A DNA stretch of 64,000 nucleotides from Helianthus annuus (lineage: Eukaryota; Streptophyta; Magnoliopsida; Asterales; Asteraceae). Shown here in pieces: positions 46,929-58,352 of the stretch. Within the stretch, counting starts at the first letter, position 1, and each line of letters begins with the position of its first letter. The translations under genes and the position numbers were made by a program. The notes beneath the pieces were generated by a model. The model had not been told where the DNA came from. It ran no database searches and was given only the letters and a program-made list of their open reading frames with translations. The stretch covers positions 123,919,422 through 123,983,421 of the forward strand of contig NC_035448.2 of assembly GCF_002127325.2 (NCBI RefSeq). Reading direction: 5' to 3'.

Positions 46929-47575
46929 ACACACTTTCACACACATACAATCAAACTTATGCAAACACTCAATCCTTTAACATGCTTGTTTATTATGCTA
47001 AAATGTTATGTATGCTAGAACATTCTTATGCTTAGCTAATATCATTAACCTTGCAAGCTTCCCTTAATATATATAGTGCTATAAGATTAGCACACTGTCC
47101 CGTTTTTTGGGTCATTGTTAAGTATTCTTTACGGTCTTATTACTTCGGTGATAAGGTTATGCTAGTGCCAAACTTTATATTGATATTTAGTCTTTGCATG
47201 CTAGTATGATACATAATTTAGCAAACTTTAAACATGTGGATTTGAGATGTACTCATACTTATGTTATGTTAACAAACTAGTATGCTCACCGACATAATTT
47301 GTGTTGACGGATATTTTATACATGTTGCAGGAAATATTTGATGATGTTACTACAAGAAATCTACTTATCGTGGATTTAGAAACTCACCAAATTTTACTTA
47401 TACATTTTAATGTTTTAGTCTTGTACTTCCTTTTTGAAACAATGTATTGTTTATTTGGATGAAATGAAATGAAATTTTGAATTTTAATTTATTGTCACAA
47501 ATATAGCGTTATGTTGTCTTTGAGTAATTTATTATGTCTTGCCTCGATGTTTCCGCCATCGGTTGGGGTGTGACA
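46929..47575 (+). repeat. Probable 3' part of a gypsy LTR
   Basis: Ends CGGTTGGGGTGTGACA at 47575, a Tekay-type LTR 3' terminus. No coding content. Confidence 0.45.
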
Positions 47576-48444
47576 TTCACCATCGAATAAGCCAGAGCCA
47601 TATGCGGCGACTACAACTATTGTCGACGGTGAACAAGAGGTGAAAGGATGTATAGAACTTATGGTGACTGAAAAAGATAAAAATGTAGTTCTAGCTGAAA
47701 ATACGGATTGCACAAATGATGAAACACCAATCTAATCGGGTAAACTAGACAATGCTCAACCGGGTAAAAGGGTTTCGATCATCAGAAGCTCTATATCTTG
47801 ATTGACCTGCAAAGTAACAACACCATGAGTCTCGTTACAAGAAGAAATGCTTGGGGGTTCTTCTTGTAACCACCCTCCGTCGTGAGAATAAGTATGTGCT
47901 CTTAAGATGGTAATTTTGTAAGTTAGAGTGAGAGTAGAGAATATTGAATGAATTCACCTTGGTGGATTGTAGTATTTTTAGCCAGAGTGATGTGAGACGA
48001 TTGGGTGAGACGTCCTTTCAGAATATCGATTTGGTCCCTCCCTTGCTAAGCGTTACTGGTAAGAGGGTGAGGGTGCGCATTTGTGGCCTGTGATTAGCCA
48101 CCCATCGCTTTTAGGATGTCCTTGTAGTCTCTTCTGTGTTGACCGCTAGTGGAGATTTGGGAGGGTATGAATCTGTGACGTGTTATTGTTTAGATGTCAC
48201 TATGACTTGCACTTCTTGTCTCTCTTGAGATAACCACTAGTGGAGATCTTTGTGGTCTAGTGGTTTGCGGGCCATCGCTTTCACATTTTCCTTCTTGTCT
48301 CCTACATGTTGGCATACTTTCAAGTGGCGGGTGTAACCCTGCGGATGACTTTTTTATGGCCAATTACCCGGATTGCGAGGTGTATACAGATTTATCCAGA
48401 CCCTCAAGGGTCCCGAACCATCTCTCTTCATCATTTGTCTAAGA
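47576..48444. other. Unassigned; short open stretch 47576-47735
   Basis: From 47576 a frame stays open for about 52 codons (SNKPEPYAATTTIVDGEQEV … then TAA) with an even, gene-like composition, but I recognise no family. The rest (47740-48440) has ggagat and cgctagtggag-like words suggestive of a decayed LTR or leader, and no gene. Confidence 0.3.
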
Positions 48445-48447
48445 CTA

Positions 48448-49783
48448 TGGGGTGTGGTTCCCCTTCCCCCAAATCTACATAGGCGCCACATCACCTTCCA
48501 TTCCACCTCACAATTTCCCCCCAAGAGTGGGGTGTGGTTCCCCTTCTTCCCCCTTCCATTTTTTATTTTTATTTTCTAATACCTAAATTCTTAAAAATAT
48601 AAAAAGTTTTTCATTAATTAAAAATAAAATTACATAGCCTAGAACGTGCATCAGAACCACCAGCACTATAACTCCCCGACGCACTTGTTTTAAATTTATT
48701 CGCTTGTCACATTTTCTCAATATTTCATACGCCCTCATTTAATGCCACGGCCCAGGTTTCTTGGTGTATCTCTCAATAGCCAACGACAAAACGCTTGCAT
48801 CATTTGTACCACTTGGACGACTGTTCCATTCATGTTGATATGTACTCGCAAACAATCCAATTTTTCTGTTATCTCTCTAAATTTTGAACTAAAGGAATGG
48901 ACAAATCGACATGGTTCGCGTTGCATCTTGAAAAATTCTTTACAAACTTGGTTATAAAAGCATTCACGTTTTCGGTTGATGGCTACACATTAAAATTTAA
49001 AATATAATCATTGTTTAGAAATAAAATACAAATATTAATTTTAATACTTTATTTAAAACTAAAATTAAAAAAATTGTCTGGAGTCCAAGGAATGCTTTCC
49101 AACTTGTCCGGAGTCCAAGGAATGCTTTCCGCCTTCCCGCTTCCCCTTTCTTCATCTCCTAGTGCTTGTTTTCCCCTTCTTAGTCTTCGTGGTTTATCGT
49201 TACGTTTCAGATATGACATCGTCATCTGTGGCTAAAGATACGAAATCGTGCTCGGGTGTGGTTTGAGTCAACGGTTGGAATGGTGGCATTTGTACTCCTT
49301 GTGATTGCATTTGCATTTGCATTTGCATTTGCATAACATGTTGGTGTTGTTGGTATCGCATTTGGCAAGGGTTTTTAGATTGATTAAAACCGCCAAACGT
49401 ATACGGATCCATCGTTGTCGTGCTGTATACGAGTGGGGGTTGGGTCGAGTGAGTAGTGGGTGTGTTGGGAAAGCATGAAGGCGGGTTCGGTTGGCTCGGA
49501 TCCATGAGTTTTTTTTTATGTTTGAAAATGGATTTAAGATTGATTAAAGATATTGAAAATGGATTGTGATTTTAAAGTTGAAAATGGAGTCTAAATAGGA
49601 TATTAAAAAATTAAGTTTTTTTTCTTTAATTTATGACCGTTTACAACGCTATGATATTTAAACGGTCAAAAAATGGGCAGATTCCTCGATGTCACCGATA
49701 TCTCGACCGAGGGGGAGGGGGTGTTTCCCGACTAGGTTCCCTACGACGTAAGTTTCCCAATTATCTTTCCTAACCCACACCCA
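48448..49783 (-). mobile_element. Deleted PIF/Harbinger-like transposon
   Basis: The ends TGGGGTGTGG and CCCACACCCA are imperfect inverted repeats, flanked by a 3-bp CTA on each side (48445-48447 and 49784-49786), as PIF/Harbinger elements show. The minus strand carries the N-terminal part of the accessory MYB-like ORF1, and a decayed later part of it near 48735-48960 (MQREPCRFVHSFSSKFREI). The DDE transposase is missing, so it is non-autonomous. Confidence 0.6.
49200..49505 (-). pseudogene. PIF/Harbinger ORF1 N-terminus
   Basis: MDPSQPNPPSCFPNT at 49505 opens a Pro/Gln-rich 101-residue frame with a hexanucleotide-encoded MQMQMQMQ run, ending DDDVISET before a stop. Beyond the stop the frame resembles the Lys-rich linker and a WTPD motif that begins the MYB-like domain. 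That motif is tandemly duplicated by a ~31 bp repeat (49079-49132, ESIPWTPD twice). The full ORF1 of such elements is thought to assist transposase binding; this one is truncated. Confidence 0.55.
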
Positions 49784-49941
49784 CTAGTCTAATAATTTGA
49801 TTCATGATATCCAACAAATTGATAATTTGAAGTAATTAACCATCCACCACTACTTTCTAGAAGACGTGGCACAGTGAGTGTGTTAATTATAATAGCAAAA
49901 TACAAGTGATAATTTATTGATTATCTTTTGGATTACACTGT

Positions 49942-50893
49942 TTCTCCAATCACTATAATCATTACATAAAAGATAAGAACAATCATTAAGTGCAATAAAT
50001 CTTTTGATGATTAATAAAGCCAAGCCATTCTTGGCAAAGGTTCTTGTGGGTGTTTGAAACAAACCCCTTGATGAGAAGTTAACTAAAACAAGCCATGGAT
50101 TAACAAGAGGGGTATGTGTATGTGTGTGTGTGTTAATGACTTTAACTAAGATATTCTTATTGAAAGTGAGTGAAACATTTGTGTCGCTGCTAGGGCGGGG
50201 GATGTAATCTATTTTCTTCATCCTTAAAAACTAACCAACAATCTTGTGTTGCTGCTAGCAGGGAGCATTCATGTTTTCTATGTTTACGTAGAGTCAAACA
50301 TGTTGACGCCTCACCAACGGGTCCATAGTGATGGGTCGTATAAAGCCCTGATGATATTTTATAACTTAATACTAGTCCACAACGGTATATAGTTTCTCTG
50401 CGGATTTGACAATATTGTTGTGGTTTGAACCGACCTTGAGGGGCATTTCTTTGCTGATTTTAACCACTATGGTCGAGTGTGTGAGGGTCACTAATAAATG
50501 ACTTGACAACTTTATGCATTAATAGAATACAACTTTTCATCTAATAGTGAGGCTCTTGTGATCCATGGTAAGTTTTTGTTAATGAAGCATCAAGAGGTAA
50601 CGAATATCCCAAACACCCATTTCTTAACATTGATTACAAATCTATTTTTTAACTCTTCATTTTATATGTGCCATTTATTAAACCCTTTACCTTTGGATTG
50701 ACTAGACATCGATGAAAACTTGGTACTAAACCTCGATATCCTACTATCACTATATTACACCAACGATGGGTGCATTTAACCAATGTGAAGTGTAGTGATA
50801 GTATTTTATCGTTTTTATAAATACTAAAACTTGACCCAGTGTATAAAATGGCTAAAAATATACTACATTTAATATACACTCCACATCGCATCA
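49942..50893 (+). repeat. LTR-like repeat family B, copy 3 (5' truncated)
   Basis: Matches 40232-41215 nearly throughout, with a ~34 bp deletion near 50022, and ends …CATCGCATCA at 50893. It starts abruptly after unrelated sequence (49787-49941, in which I see nothing). Confidence 0.75.
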
Positions 50894-52169
50894 CTAGCGT
50901 ACTAAAACTCATAAGGGCTTCCCTTCTAGGATGACCTCATGCTTTGAGATGACCTGTAGGACTAAGAAATCTACCATTTTAGTTCGGGAGTGTGTCCTAT
51001 TGCTGAGTGTGATTAGGAAAGATAATTAACTGATTGGGTTCATGACTTCGTTGTAGAAACTAGTAATAAGTATGTCCACTGACTCGAGGCGAGCCTTGTT
51101 GTCCACGTCCAGTTGGTTGAAGAATTGTTCATACATAATGTCTGAGGTGCTTCTACCATCCAAAAAAAACATATTTGGACCAGTAATGGCCGATAAGATC
51201 CTTATGTATATCTTACTTACATTCATGACCATCTTAATCACCAACCATGTTGGAGATTTTGTGCATTGGTAAATTCTTGAGGCTAATGGATTTATTATAC
51301 AAAGATAATACCTACTCCAAAAACCGAACCCTATTATTAACCAAACCATGGTTGAATATTATGTTAAGGTGGAAAATATCCGAAGTCTTGGATTCCTTAT
51401 TTTGGACTTCTAATGAGTAACAGGACTCATGAAAATCTTAAACAAGTAATAGTGTCCGAAAAAGTGTCAACACATGATGTTTTTTATGTAATTTCATACT
51501 TGTAACATTCATTTACTTTCCAATTTCAAAATCCAAATACTTAGGCCATGGGGTGTACTCTAACATCTAGAGTGTTAACAATAACATGGCATGTTAACTA
51601 ACATTATGACTTCGTTGTAGAAACTAGTAATAAGTATGTCCACTGACTCGAGGCGAGCCTTGTTGTCCACGTCCAGTTGGTTGAAGAATTGTTCATACAT
51701 AATGTCTGAGGTGCTTCTACCATCCAAAAAAAACATATTTGGACCAGTAATGGCCGATAAGATCCTTATGTATATCTTACTTACATTCATGACCATCTTA
51801 ATCACCAACCATGTTGGAGATTTTGTGCATTGGTAAATTCTTGAGGCTAATGGATTTATTATACAAATATAATACCTACTCCAAAAACCGAACCCTATTG
51901 TTAACCAAACCATGGTTGAATATTATGTTAAGGTGGAAAATATCCGAAGTCTTGGATTCCTTATTTTGGACTTCTAATGAGTAACAGGACTCATGAAAAT
52001 CTTAAACAAGTAATAGTGTCCGAAAAAGTGTCAACACATGATGTTTTTTATGTAATTTCATACTTGTAACATTCATTTACTTTCCAATTTCAAAATCCAA
52101 ATACTTAGGCCATGGGGTGTACTCTAACATCTAGAGTGTTAACAATGACATGGCATGTTAACTAACATT
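50894..52169 (-). repeat. Tat protease-region fragment with a 564-bp tandem duplication
   Basis: 50894-51530 matches 41216-41860. The block 51042-51605 is then repeated at 51606-52169 with an exact 564-bp period and very few differences; both end atgttaactaacatt. Minus-strand ORFs with FFLDGRSTSDIMYEQFFNQL occur in each copy. The extra tail (ggccatggggtgtactctaa…) is absent from the 41860 copy. Confidence 0.85.
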
Positions 52170-52174
52170 GCAAA

Positions 52175-55090
52175 TGTGACAACCCTCATTAAACCAGGTA
52201 TCCGTACAATTAACTAATATTTAATTAGTGCTTAATTAATGTGCTTACTTACAATTGTGGTTAAACTACTTTCTGTCTTCTGATACATACATATTCATGC
52301 ATCATACTTGACTACTGTCACTTCATTTATTACACACAAAACTACAGTGACAAACTTGATGCACAAAAGCACAGTTAGCACAGTGAGCGGATAACCCAGT
52401 AAACATGGTGACATTGCCAGCACTAGACAGACATTGTCTCTGAGGCCAGTATGAGCCGGGAATAGATTACTACACTAGTAGGGAGTGTAGGGAGGTGAGG
52501 ATTGTAAAACTGCGTCACTAGGTGATAGTTATAGTGACCGGATGTGCCTAAGACATACTTTAATTACCAAATTATGCACTTTATACAAAAATTCAGCATT
52601 TAACATAACTAGTAAAGTGCAAAACCTTGGTAAAATAATACTAGACACTTTCCAAAGTGTCGGGAATTTATTGTGTCACTAAAACACTATAAAAGACACT
52701 TTAAATGCTTACTTAACACTTTAACGGATCAATATCCAACCAAACAACCGGACCTTACCCGGAACATAAAAATATTGCCAAAGACATTGTTTTTTCCTTT
52801 CTGAGCTAGTTAGGGTCCCCGAACACCTTAACGCCCTTTATATAAATAACACACAAGTATCCTAACTTAATACCATTTGATTCCAACTAATCTCTAACTA
52901 TATCATTACAAACCAACCCTTACCCCCCCCATGGGCGACAGTCACCATAGGGCGACCCACCCCTTGCCATTTCTTGATTATTTTAATCATCTTTGTCTAA
53001 TATTTAGTTAACACATTACACAATGGACTTTAGTAAATGTTGGATTATAAGTATGCATGTAGGATCACCATTATCTCTCATCAACACAACACCAAACTTG
53101 CTCTCCTTCTCCTCCTTTGCTTGTGATCGGCCGAAACCATCAACCATCATCCACCCACCATCAAGTTTACTTCTAGCTATTTTACATACATAAAAAGGTG
53201 CAAGGTGACACACAAACAAGCCCGGTGCACTCGGAAGCTCAAGAACCTCTCTAGATTTCTTTTATCCACCTTGTTTACGTCTTGTTTCTTCCCTAGCCTC
53301 GAGCTAGTAGTAAGTGTCTCTAAACATCCTCTTGATCTTGTTTAAAGTGGTTAATAGTAGAGGTAATGGTTAAAAATAAAAAACACACAAGAACATGACA
53401 TAAAGTCTTGATCATATGATGAATAAGTTGGATAAAGAGTAACTAGTTGTGTAAATCTTGTGAAATTTGTCTAGTTGTGATTACTTGGTGTTGTTTGTCA
53501 CTAGAAGTGGGATGGATCATCATCTAACCATACTAGATCATGTTCAAGAACATGAACTAGTAGTATGTTAGTGTAAAAGTTGTAAAAGATGATGAAGCCT
53601 TCCACTCATGAAACATGAACTTGTGTAAATATAATTTTTCTTGTAAAATAAGGTTCTAAACTAGTAGATCTAAAGATCTACAAGTGGTTTTTCAGAAGAA
53701 CCAAGTGAAAGATGCAAGTCTTGTTAAAAACCCGGATCTTATATAAACTAAAAGCGTTTTGGTGAATAAACAAGTGTGTAAACACTTGTGTAACAAGAAG
53801 ATTTAACAAAGAAATATTTTTGAAAATCTTGACTAGAAGTTGTAAAACTTCAAGTTCTTTAAAAATAAAGTGTTTAAGAAACTAACGTTATTTTTAAAGA
53901 TAACAAGATCTACTAAATAGGTTAGAAGGTTACTACATATTTTTACAAAACTTCCAAGTTCATGAGTTGTGATTTAGGCTTGTTTTGTCAAGTTTGATGT
54001 TTAAATATGGTATGTTGATGAATGTTAAATTGTTTGATTGAATTTTCAAAAAGAAAATGATACGCTTGTAAGCGTGGCCACCTCCAGTTACAGAGGAAAC
54101 TCTGGCGAAATTTTTCTAGAAATATAACACTTAGAAATATTTTTGTGGCAAGTGTTTATAAATATATTTTTGACTTGTTTTTCCAGATAAACTTCGCCAT
54201 GATTTTTATTACAAAATAACCAAGTGTCGGAAGTGGATTTTCGTAAATAAAACTTGTTAAATATATATTTAGAATATATATTTCATAACAAAACGCTTGT
54301 GTGATTATGTGCTTATTATGTGAACTAGAGATATATGTTATTTTTAGGGTAAAAATAATATAACTTGAAAATATCATGAAGTTACGATCTCAAAAACAAT
54401 ACCAACGCCCTCACAAATAAATATTTAAGTTACACCGGTATTGTTATTACAATGCGAACTCTAAAATGTAACTTATGTATTTACGGAAAATACTCTTAAA
54501 AATGTATTTTGATAAAAGTATTATTTTGGGAAATTGTATGGAATAAAATATAATATTTTGGGAAAATATATATATTTTTGGAAATTAAAACATTTTAGAC
54601 AAAGTAATTAAAATATATTTTCAAGTGAGACTTAAAAATATATTTTCAGAATTATAAATACACATGTATTAAAACCCCCATCCTTGGGAAGGAATATACT
54701 TATTAAATAATTAAGAAGTGTAAACACGAAATAGTTGTCTAACTATTTCCCAAAAACGTTAAACCTTAAGCCAAGGCACGACCGTCCGTCTAATAGAAGT
54801 TAGTAGGTGTAGGTCGTCACGCAGCAGGTTGATCAGGATTGACTATTTCGAGACGCACTTCTGTGAGTTCATGTCCCCCTTTTCTTTTAACTGTTTTCAG
54901 TTTTTATACTTCGGGGGTGGAATACATGTTACAATAATTACGGATACTTTTTTTACATGGTATGGTTAGCTTAAGGAGGGTTACTACTTAGATCATGGTT
55001 TTACTTTCATATAGCTTTGTTGTGATTAAGCTATGGTATTAAGAAGTCACACCAAATAAACCCACGCTTCCGCAAAGCCAGGGTGTGACA
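52175..55090 (+). repeat. 5' LTR of the second Tekay-like element
   Basis: TGTGACAACCCTC … AGGGTGTGACA, 2916 bp. A TATA-like tatataaata lies near 52838. No supported genes inside; a minus-strand ORF at 53016-53219 is not credible. Confidence 0.88.
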
Positions 55091-55093
55091 GCT

Positions 55094-55105
55094 TGGTATC
55101 AGAGC
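55094..55105 (+). promoter_or_regulatory. Primer-binding site, initiator tRNA-Met type
   Basis: TGGTATCAGAGC three bases after the LTR end. Confidence 0.95.
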
Positions 55106-55262
55106 TTTGATCATAGCGAACTAGGATTCCTTCTCGAGTCTAGACTATGATCACTAGGGCTCTCACAAAAACATTTTACATTGCATACATTACGTCCAGA
55201 TCCTGGATACAAAACATTTTTACAAACAAAAAGTATGTGCACATTTTTCAAAAATTATGATT

Positions 55263-55605
55263 CAGTCGTCACGACTGGGGGAGTTCAGTCTTAGAGACTG
55301 AGGGAGTTCAGCCCTAAAGGCTGGGAGATTCAGTCATGTAGACTGAGGGGCCAATCTGTGCGATTGGGGAGGTCTGGTTTTAGAGGCCAGGGAGTCAGTC
55401 TGAGAGGCTGGGAGGGTTAGTCTGAGAGACTAGGAGGTTCAGTCTGAGAGGCTGGGAGGATAGTCTGAGAGATTAGGAGGTTCAGTCTGAGAGGCTGGGA
55501 GGATAGTCTGAGAGACTAGGAGGTTCAGTCTGAGAGGCTGGGAGGATAGTCTGAGAGACTAGGAGGATCAGTCTGAGAGGCTGGGAGGGTAGTCTAGTGA
55601 GGCTA
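55263..55605 (+). ncRNA. Array of 16 tandem 5-bp-stem hairpins in the retrotransposon leader
   Basis: Units recur every 21-23 bp as five bases, a ~5-base loop, then the complement of the first five, joined by G-rich linkers (ggagg, ggaggat). The stems differ but stay paired: CAGTC/GACTG (55263, 55286, 55331), CAGCC/GGCTG (55309), CAATC/GATTG (55352), TGGTT/GGCCA (about 55374), TAGTC/GACTA (55418, 55504, 55547), TAGTC/GATTA (55461), and CAGTC/GGCTG with G-T wobble (55396, 55440, 55483, 55526, 55569). The last is TAGTC/GGCTA (55590-55605). From 55438 the units form a 43-bp dimer repeat. It lies between PBS and the first ORF and is not coding. A packaging, dimerisation or translation role is only a guess. 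Confidence 0.8.
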
Positions 55606-55699
55606 GGAAGAATTACTTGATTGTTTATTGGTGACTAACATGTTTATTTGATTATGTGATTGATTGTTTGTGCATATGTGTGTTTGTGTTACAGACATC

Positions 55700-57338
55700 A
55701 TGCCCTCTTCATCAGATACTAGAGTTTCAGACACATCAGATTCCATGGCTATAGTATCAGATGACATAGTTTCATCAGAGCAAGAGGTCCACACTTCCGA
55801 TACTACCAGCACAGATGATGACGACTTCCAGCCCTTTGCGCTGCCTGACGTCGTAGCCGAACCTGCTGATGGCCACCTCACTGGGGATTTACCACTCGCG
55901 GTGATCCCTGCTCCTGTACCCCTTGCTGCTTATCCCGTTGTTGATATGCCCCTCAATGTCGTTTCTGACGACGATATCGTTCTGTTTGAGGAGGACCCAC
56001 CTGAGGCTGACCATGAGGGTGAGGCCCCTGTTGCTGTTGATGTTATCCTACCTATTGCTGATGCTCCTGCAGAGGAGGCTCCTGTTGCTTCACCTGTTCC
56101 AGACTCCTTTGAGTCTGTGGCATCCGCATCTTTGCATACACAGGGAGTGCAGCACCACTCACACGACACCGACCCTGACATGGCGTCATCGGCTGCACCT
56201 GCACCCGCCCATAGCTTTGAGTTTGATCACGATGTTGATGATGATCTGGATCCTGTTTTTCCACCTGGTTTTGATCCTGACCAGGATATCGAGTTCGTTC
56301 ACTTAGACCAGCCCCTGGAGGATCCTGTAGCCCCTATCGATCCCTTGTTTGATGGTCCAGCCGATTTTGATATGGAGTTTGTTGATCCGGAGCCTGTTGT
56401 GGCCCCTGAGCCAGTCGTTGCTCCTGACCCTGCATTAGAGCATGACCCTGTTCATGACGATGCACCTGCTGTTGCTCCTTTTGTTGATGATATACCTGTT
56501 GACGATCATCCTGTTGTTGCTCCACTGTTGGTGGATGATCACATTGCTGACGCTCCTGTTGATGCTCCACTTTTGATAGAGGATCTTGTTGTTGCACCAC
56601 TTCCTGATCCCGTGCCGGTGCTGTTCGACCATGCACCTTTTGCTACCCATGTTGATCCACGATACGCTCACACCCGCAACGGGTGGATAGATGATGATGA
56701 TGATGATTACCCACCAGTAGCCCCCGTTTCAGCCCCTGCTTCATCTCCCATTGATGTTCCTTTGCTTCCCACACACATCACAGATGCACACCGCACTGAT
56801 CTTCCTGTTACGTTTCTTCAGGACATCCCTCCACCACGTCTTGTAGAGGGTTCATCTCGACAGACATTTGGTCATACACCTTTCGTGTCAGGAGGAGGCC
56901 AGTTTGTACCCCAGATTTCTCATCCTACTTTTGTTCCCACTGTTGCACCATCTACTGCACCATTCTTCACTCCATCTAGCGAGCCATTCCAATGGACTAC
57001 GCCCCCTGTCATGCCACTGTCTGATCCGTATCACCCATACCATGTTGGGTACTCTACGGAGGATATCCTTACTTCTTTGATGATACAACAGGACGCATTG
57101 ACGCGTCATATTCAGGTTTTGGAGTCAGCTCCACACCCACCTTGTCATTGTCAGACCCCACCTGCAGCATCACATCCTCCGCGTCCACTGTCCCCCGATT
57201 CTGCCGCTCGTTTTTTGGACTCCTGAGCAGCAGATAGCATACTTGTTGTGCGCTCATCGCGCAATGGAGGAGGACTGGTTACATATGCGTCGTTTACTCT
57301 TCTCTCGTTTTCCCCCACCTCCTCCGCCATCAGCATAG
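55700..57338 (+). pseudogene. Acidic, Pro-rich ORF upstream of gag in the second Tekay-like element
   Basis: ATG at 55700 (MPSSSDTRVSDTSDSM) follows an acceptor-like gtgttacag at 55686-55694. About 508 residues are open to 57226; the body is dominated by Asp, Pro, Val and Ala (VAPEPVVAPDP-type repeats). The C-terminus has a short helix (IQQDALTRHIQVLESA). An extra G near 57218 causes an early stop; the other frame continues TPEQQIAYLLCAHRAMEEDW to a stop at 57336-57338. I recall similar ORFs in Asteraceae Tekay elements; their function is unknown. The parallel ORF in the first chromovirus is at 4243-5024. Confidence 0.7.
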
Positions 57339-57741
57339 GCCTTTTGATTCGACGCCGATAGATTTTTGGTGAGACAACCGCGATTGTGTAGACTATACAG
57401 CTTTTTGAAGACCGCATTTTGATGTTGTGACTTTTGATGTTTTGTATATTGGTTGTTGTTGTCACTGACTAGATAGTTTGGACTAGGGCGATGTGGCCCT
57501 TAGTCACTGATGATGTACGATACAGTTATGAACTTGTAAACCTTACATTGTGGTCTTGATTTATGATAGCGCAATCGCAGTATTCTCATTATATATGATG
57601 TTGATTGATTGTTATATTCTATAACATGTGATGTTATGTGATTGATTTATTGGTAACATGAGATGTTATGTGTTTGATATTGTTGTTGCATACGTATAAT
57701 TTACCTACTATGACCTGACCAACGTGAACCATCTTTTAGAA

Positions 57742-58352
57742 GATGCCCCCGAGACGTGGTCCACGCATGTCTACCAGAACTCCAAGGAATCATTGCTGCC
57801 GCCAAAGCGCAGTATGCAGCCTCACAAGGAGGAACCAGCGGAAGCAATTCGAACAACAACGACAATAACAATCCACCCCATGGTAATGTTAAGTCGTTTG
57901 AGACATACTACGATACATTTGGATATTTATAGCACGTCCGCTAATGTCATTTGTATATTCTAACATATGTGCAGGGTGCACTTACAAGCAGTTCCTCGAC
58001 TGCAAGCCCGTGAACTTCGACGGCACCGGAGGTGCTGTTGCTTTTGTAAGATGGGCCGAGAAGACTGAGTCTGTTCTCAGAATGAGCAAATGTGCTCCTG
58101 AGCAACAAGTGACCTACATCTTAGGGCTATTTCTGATGGAGCCCTATCTTGGTGGAATTTGCAAGTGCAAACTCTTGGTGAAGCCGCTACTTATGCGATG
58201 ACATGGAATGAGCTAAAGGAGCTCATGCGAAGAAAATACTGCTCACGTGCTGAAATTCAGAGGCTGGAGACTGAATTCTGGCACTTGAAAATGGAAGGTC
58301 CTAAGATGGCGGAGTATGTTCAGAGATTCCACGATTTGTCACACGTAGTGCC
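57742..58352 (+). pseudogene. gag N-terminus of the second Tekay-like element, with a probable intron
   Basis: Starts MPPRRGPRMSTRT, then a frameshift into ELQGIIAAAKAQYAASQ and an Asn-rich stretch ending PPHG. GTAATG begins at 57883 and a ctaac … tgtgcag precedes 57975; removing 57883-57974 joins the codons in phase to G-CTYKQFLDCKPVNFDG. The conserved gag core follows (RWAEKTESVLRMSKCAPEQ), another frameshift near 58130, then WNELKELMRRKYC and EYVQRFHDLSHVVP. It is cut at 58352 by the Tat insertion. The first chromovirus (5337 on) has the same junction with no intron. Confidence 0.8.

Larger units (their letters stand above)
52175..58352 (+). mobile_element. Second Tekay-like chromovirus, 5' half, interrupted by a Tat element
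   Basis: A 2.9 kb LTR, initiator-Met PBS, structured leader, upstream acidic ORF and the first part of gag are in order. At 58353 a Tat element enters inside gag. The rest of pol and the 3' LTR should lie beyond the window after the Tat element. Confidence 0.88.

Noticed and set aside
42287..46933. Target duplication for element C
   Set aside because: The flanks tatat and acaca do not match under the LTR ends chosen; shifting by a few bases did not help.
55263..55605. CRISPR-like regular array
   Set aside because: Eukaryotic retrotransposon context, units are 21-23 bp palindromes with no unique spacers and no cas genes.
55930..57109. Minus-strand ORFs opposite the acidic upstream ORF
   Set aside because: Shadow frames of a Pro/Asp-rich coding strand; no domains.
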